Source: a bacterium D16-56 (GTDB taxonomy: Bacteria; Bacillota; Clostridia; Lachnospirales; Lachnospiraceae). From it: a DNA stretch of 64,000 bases. The first letter of the stretch is position 1; each line of letters opens with the position of its first letter. Shown in pieces: positions 60,970 through 64,000 of this stretch. A program made the translations under genes and the position numbers. Below the pieces are notes generated by a model, which worked only from the letters and a program-made list of their open reading frames with translations, had not been told where the DNA came from and did no database searches. Location: assembly GCA_003611875.1 (NCBI GenBank), contig RAYY01000027.1:1-64000 (forward strand), written 5' to 3'.

Positions 60970-61767
60970 ATGTTAACAGAACAAAGATATGAAGAAATTT
61001 ATAATCTGCTGGAGCGGGAAGGCAGCGTGAGGACCATTGTGCTTTGTGATGCTTTACAAACCTCCAGAGAGACCATAAGAAGAGATCTGGAAAATATGGA
61101 AGCAAAGGGAATGTTAAGGCGGATCCGGGGTGGAGCCATGAAGCTGGAAGGATCCCAGGATAAAAATTCAACTTACACTTCCTTCAGCAAAAGACGAGAA
61201 GAAAATTTTTCCAGTAAAGAAAGCATTGCCCTGGAGGCGGTGAATTATATCCGGGAAGGGCAGGCGGTTGCTTTGGATTCAGGAACCACCTCTCTCTCCT
61301 TGGCAAGGGCGATTAAAGCCAGATTTCGTTCTTTAACGGTCGTCACCAATTCCTTTGCCGTGGCGCAGGAGCTGGCAGGTGCCGAGGGTATCACCTTGGT
61401 TTTGACAGGAGGAGTCTACCGGGCGGATGAGGAGGCATTTGTATCAGATGTTGCAACACTTATTTTCTCCAAGATTAATGTGGACATATTTTTCCTCACT
61501 ACCTGCGGCATATCGGTGGAACGGGGGATCACATATCAGAGGATGGATGAGATTTCTGTCCAGAATAAGATGATGGAGGCAGCAGACCGCACGATTGTAT
61601 TGGCAGACAGTACCAAGATAGGGAATAATTCCTTGGTGAAGATGTGCGGGATTGAAAAAATTTCCATGGTGATCACAGATTCAGATGTTTCCGATAAACA
61701 GATGGAAGCGTTTCAGAACGCAGGAGTAAGCATGATTATCTCAAAAGAAAGGAATGGAGCATCATGA
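60970..61767 (+). CDS. DeoR-family transcriptional regulator
   Basis: 265 residues. The N-terminal HTH (LTEQRYEEIYNLLEREGSVRTIVLCDALQTSRETIRRDLENMEAKGMLRRIRGGAM) is the DeoR signature. The DeoRC sensor domain follows (EGQAVALDSGTTSLSLARAIKARF, FLTTCGISVERGITYQ, VLADSTKIGNNS), which usually senses a sugar phosphate. It lies divergent from the MFS gene and overlaps the start of the phosphodiesterase gene by four bases (ATGA). It is the only intact gene of its cluster. Confidence 0.93.
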   Translation: MLTEQRYEEIYNLLEREGSVRTIVLCDALQTSRETIRRDLENMEAKGMLRRIRGGAMKLEGSQDKNSTYTSFSKRREENFSSKESIALEAVNYIREGQAVALDSGTTSLSLARAIKARFRSLTVVTNSFAVAQELAGAEGITLVLTGGVYRADEEAFVSDVATLIFSKINVDIFFLTTCGISVERGITYQRMDEISVQNKMMEAADRTIVLADSTKIGNNSLVKMCGIEKISMVITDSDVSDKQMEAFQNAGVSMIISKERNGAS

Positions 61768-63089
61768 CTTTATCATAAAACCAGAAAATCAGACGGCCAA
61801 GTGTATTGTTGATTTCCGTGGATGCATTAAAACCGGAATTTGTCTTTGAACAGGAGCGTTTGGGAATCCGGCTCCCTAATATTACCCGCTATTTTTTGGA
61901 AAACGGTCTTACGGCCAGAGCGGGGAGCAAAAGTGTATTCCCTACCTTTACTTATCCATGCCATCAGAGTATGATCACAGGAACCAATCCGGCGGTACAT
62001 GGGATCGTCAATAACGGGATTTTTGATCCGGTAGGGGAACATAAAGGGGCCTGGCACTGGTTTGCCAATAACAAGGTAAAGACATTGTGGGAAGCGGCAA
62101 AGGATGGGGGATATTGTTCGGCCAGTGTAGCATTTCCTACTTCTGTGGCAGCAAAAGGAGATTATATTGCACCGGAATTTTGGTGGGATGGAAGCAAGCT
62201 GGACAGCAGACTCATCGATGCAGTGGCAAAGCCCCAGGGATTGATTGAGGAGATGGAGAAAGATATCGGCACTTATGCAGGCGGCTTGGATCTCTCGGAT
62301 GAAGGGGATGCCCAGAGGGGAAAAGCGGCAATGTGGATGCTGAGACAGAAGCTTGCGCCTCAGATTGCGGAGAAACCGTTTTTTATGTCTGCGTATTTTG
62401 CCAGCTTTGATGAAAGTGCTCATCAAAACGGCGTTTACAGCAAACAAGCAGCTGAAAGTCTTGAAAAGATTGATCGTATGTTAGGAGAGCTGATACAGGA
62501 AGCAGAACGGATTACCGGCGGTGATCTGGTGGTCTGTGTTGTGTCTGATCATGGGACACTGGACAATACCCATAATATTTCTCCCAACATTCTTTTGAAA
62601 AAAGCAGGTTTGATCCAAACCGATGAAAATGGAAATGTGATAAGCTGGAGGGCTTTCAGCCAGAGAGCCGGCGGGACGGCAGAGATTCGTTTAGCAGACC
62701 CGAAAGATTTTGAGGCGGCTGCGATCTTAAAGGATATTGTGGAACGTCTGAAGGCAGACCCGGAAAGCGGGATTATGGAAGTTATGGATTCAGAGGGCGC
62801 GAAGAAAAGAGGGGGATTTCCAGAAGCGGCTTATGTGCTTATATCAGACAAGGGTTATGAGATACGCGATGACGTGGATGGAGAATACTGCCGCACCCGT
62901 TTGACGCAAAAGGCCCAGCATGGCTACAATGAGGAATTTCCGGAGATGAGGGCTTCCTTTATGCTGACCGGAAAAGGGATTGTGCCAGGCAGCCTGGAAC
63001 AGGTTTGCTTGATTGACGTGGCGCCTACGCTGGCTGATATTATGGGGGTGGAATTACCGGAGGCAGAAGGAAGAAACGTACTGAAATAG
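61764..63089 (+). pseudogene. Nucleotide pyrophosphatase/phosphodiesterase-type enzyme with an early stop codon
   Basis: The natural start is the ATG at 61764, after GGAATGGAGC and in a 4-base overlap with DeoR, but codon 5 is TAA (61776-61778). After it the frame reads NQKIRRPSVLLISVDALKPEF, the expected N-terminus of an alkaline-phosphatase-superfamily phosphodiesterase, so CAA to TAA is the simplest change. The body is intact for 427 codons from a TTG at 61806, with metal ligands in LISVDALKPE, VSDHGTLDN and the KAQHGYNEEFPEM region, and the nucleophile Thr region FPTFTYPCHQSMITGTNPAVHGI. Restart at TTG would lack a ribosome site. Substrate unknown. Confidence 0.78.
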
Positions 63090-63099
63090 GGAAGGGCTC

Positions 63100-64000
63100 A
63101 TGGAAAAAGCAGAGTATTTGTTTGAATCGTTGGCAAATCTTCTTTGGGGCGACTGGCTTTTATCAGCTCTTTTGGGATTGGGTGTTTTTTATACCTTGCT
63201 GACGGGAGGTATCCAGATTAAGTTTGTCCGACTTCTTGGGAAAGGACTTTTTCGGCCTTTTGGAGGGAAGAAGGAGATACAGGACAAGAGCAAATGTTCT
63301 TCCTATCAGGCACTCTGTGCAGCTGTTGCAAGCTGTGTGGGAAGTGGTAATATTGTGGGGGTATCAACGGCTATCTTGTCGGGAGGACCTGGTGCCTTAT
63401 TCTGGATGTGGGGAGCCGCCTTTTTAGGGATGGCTACGAAATTTGGCGAGATTGTGATGGGCATCCAATACCATGGTTAAGATGACAAAGGCAATATTGC
63501 CGGCGGTCCAATGTATTACATAGAATACGGCATGGGATGGAAGCGGGCAGGGGTTTTTGTGGCAGTGATGCTATTTGTTCAAAATGCCGGGGGTACGCTG
63601 ATTCAGTCCAATACAATTTCCAATGTGGTTAAAGAGGCATTTCAGGCGCCTTTTATTCTGACAGGGTTTGTAATGGCAGTGGTGATGAGTCTGATTATCC
63701 GGGGAGGATTTAAGGGGCTGGTCAAGGTGGCACAGCGGGTGGTTCCTGTGATGGCAGGGCTTTATGTGGTGGGCGGTGTGGTGATTCTCGCATTGAATGC
63801 AGGGCAGATTCCGTCTATGGCAGCTTCTATACTAAAGGGGGCATTTTCCCTGCGTGCAGGCGCTGGGGCTATGGCAGGAATTACTATGAAAGAGGCTTTG
63901 CGGTTTGGTGTGGCCAGAGGTCTGTATTCTAATGAGGCAGGAGAGGGCTCGGCAGCGGTTCTCCATTCTTCTGCGGAGGTGGATCATCCGGTACGGCAGG
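63100..64000 (+). pseudogene. Sodium:alanine symporter (AGCS) gene with an internal TAA, running off the window
   Basis: Codons 1-126 give an AGCS N-terminus (GDWLLSALLGLGVFYTLLTGGIQIKFVRLLG, VASCVGSGNIVGVSTAILSGGPGALFWMWGAAFLGMATKFGEIVMGIQYHG). TAA follows at 63478-63480, and the same frame goes on as DDKGNIAGGPMYYIEYGMGW and further membrane segments (GLVKVAQRVVPVMAGLYVVGGVV, RFGVARGLYSNEAGEGSAAVLHSSAEVDHPVRQ). One base change would restore the family sequence, so this is a nonsense mutation or a sequence error. The 3' end lies beyond the window. Confidence 0.88.

Overview
The window looks like the chromosome of a gut-type Lachnospiraceae (class Clostridia). The basis is a moderate-GC Firmicute gene style with strong AGGAGG ribosome sites, a PPi-type phosphofructokinase, a hexuronate-to-KDG pathway, a bifunctional argJ, the Gx-transporter/ApbE pair, and a Firmicute-like type VII secretion (T7SS) locus. 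No rRNA, tRNA or CRISPR array was found. Species cannot be fixed from this sequence alone.

Layout. 1-1650: the right end of an integrative element (DUF3173-type small protein, tyrosine integrase, and an att-like copy of the guaA 3' end). 1.7-3.8 kb: an AT-rich segment with one OLD-like ATPase/Toprim gene, closed by the real guaA 3' end, so guaA is probably the integration target. 3.8-8.9 kb: guaA, an ABC solute-binding lipoprotein and an L,D-transpeptidase. 9.1-19.4 kb: a hexuronate catabolic block (uxaC, LacI regulator, uxaA, IclR regulator, kdgA, two kdgK-like kinases, PPi-phosphofructokinase) with readable promoters and palindromic operators. 19.4-32 kb: SdpI/SdpR, an ECF sigma/anti-sigma/VWA lipoprotein operon, YitT, a split ABC transporter, mscL, an AEC carrier, a Gx transporter, galT and apbE. 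32-39.2 kb: argG facing away from argC-GNAT-argJ-argB-argD, with an ARG-box-like promoter. 39.5-40.9 kb: a GNAT and a cytidylate-kinase-like protein.

41-57.4 kb is the most interesting region: a T7SS-like locus with a VWA-FHA membrane protein, a TM-FHA protein, an EssC-type triple ATPase, a LytTR regulator, an unknown 237-aa protein, a YukD-like protein, five WXG100-type proteins, and two larger putative effectors. Both effectors share an N-terminal domain with a stand-alone 119-aa protein, and all three carry a YxxxE motif at the same place. One effector has a papain/C39-like Cys-His-Asn pattern. EssA, EssB and EsaA homologues are not visible, so the membrane complex is either encoded elsewhere or built from the VWA/FHA proteins.

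57.6-64 kb: an AAA/PD-(D/E)XK protein, a 97-bp near-palindrome, then a divergent DeoR-controlled cluster (MFS carrier, DeoR, phosphodiesterase, AGCS symporter). Three of its four genes are interrupted (one frameshift in a 7-base A/T run and two in-frame TAA codons), while DeoR is intact. Several dispersed intergenic repeats were also found by eye: 15.44/55.77 kb, 14.49/29.28 kb, and an internal pair at 40.1-40.25 kb.
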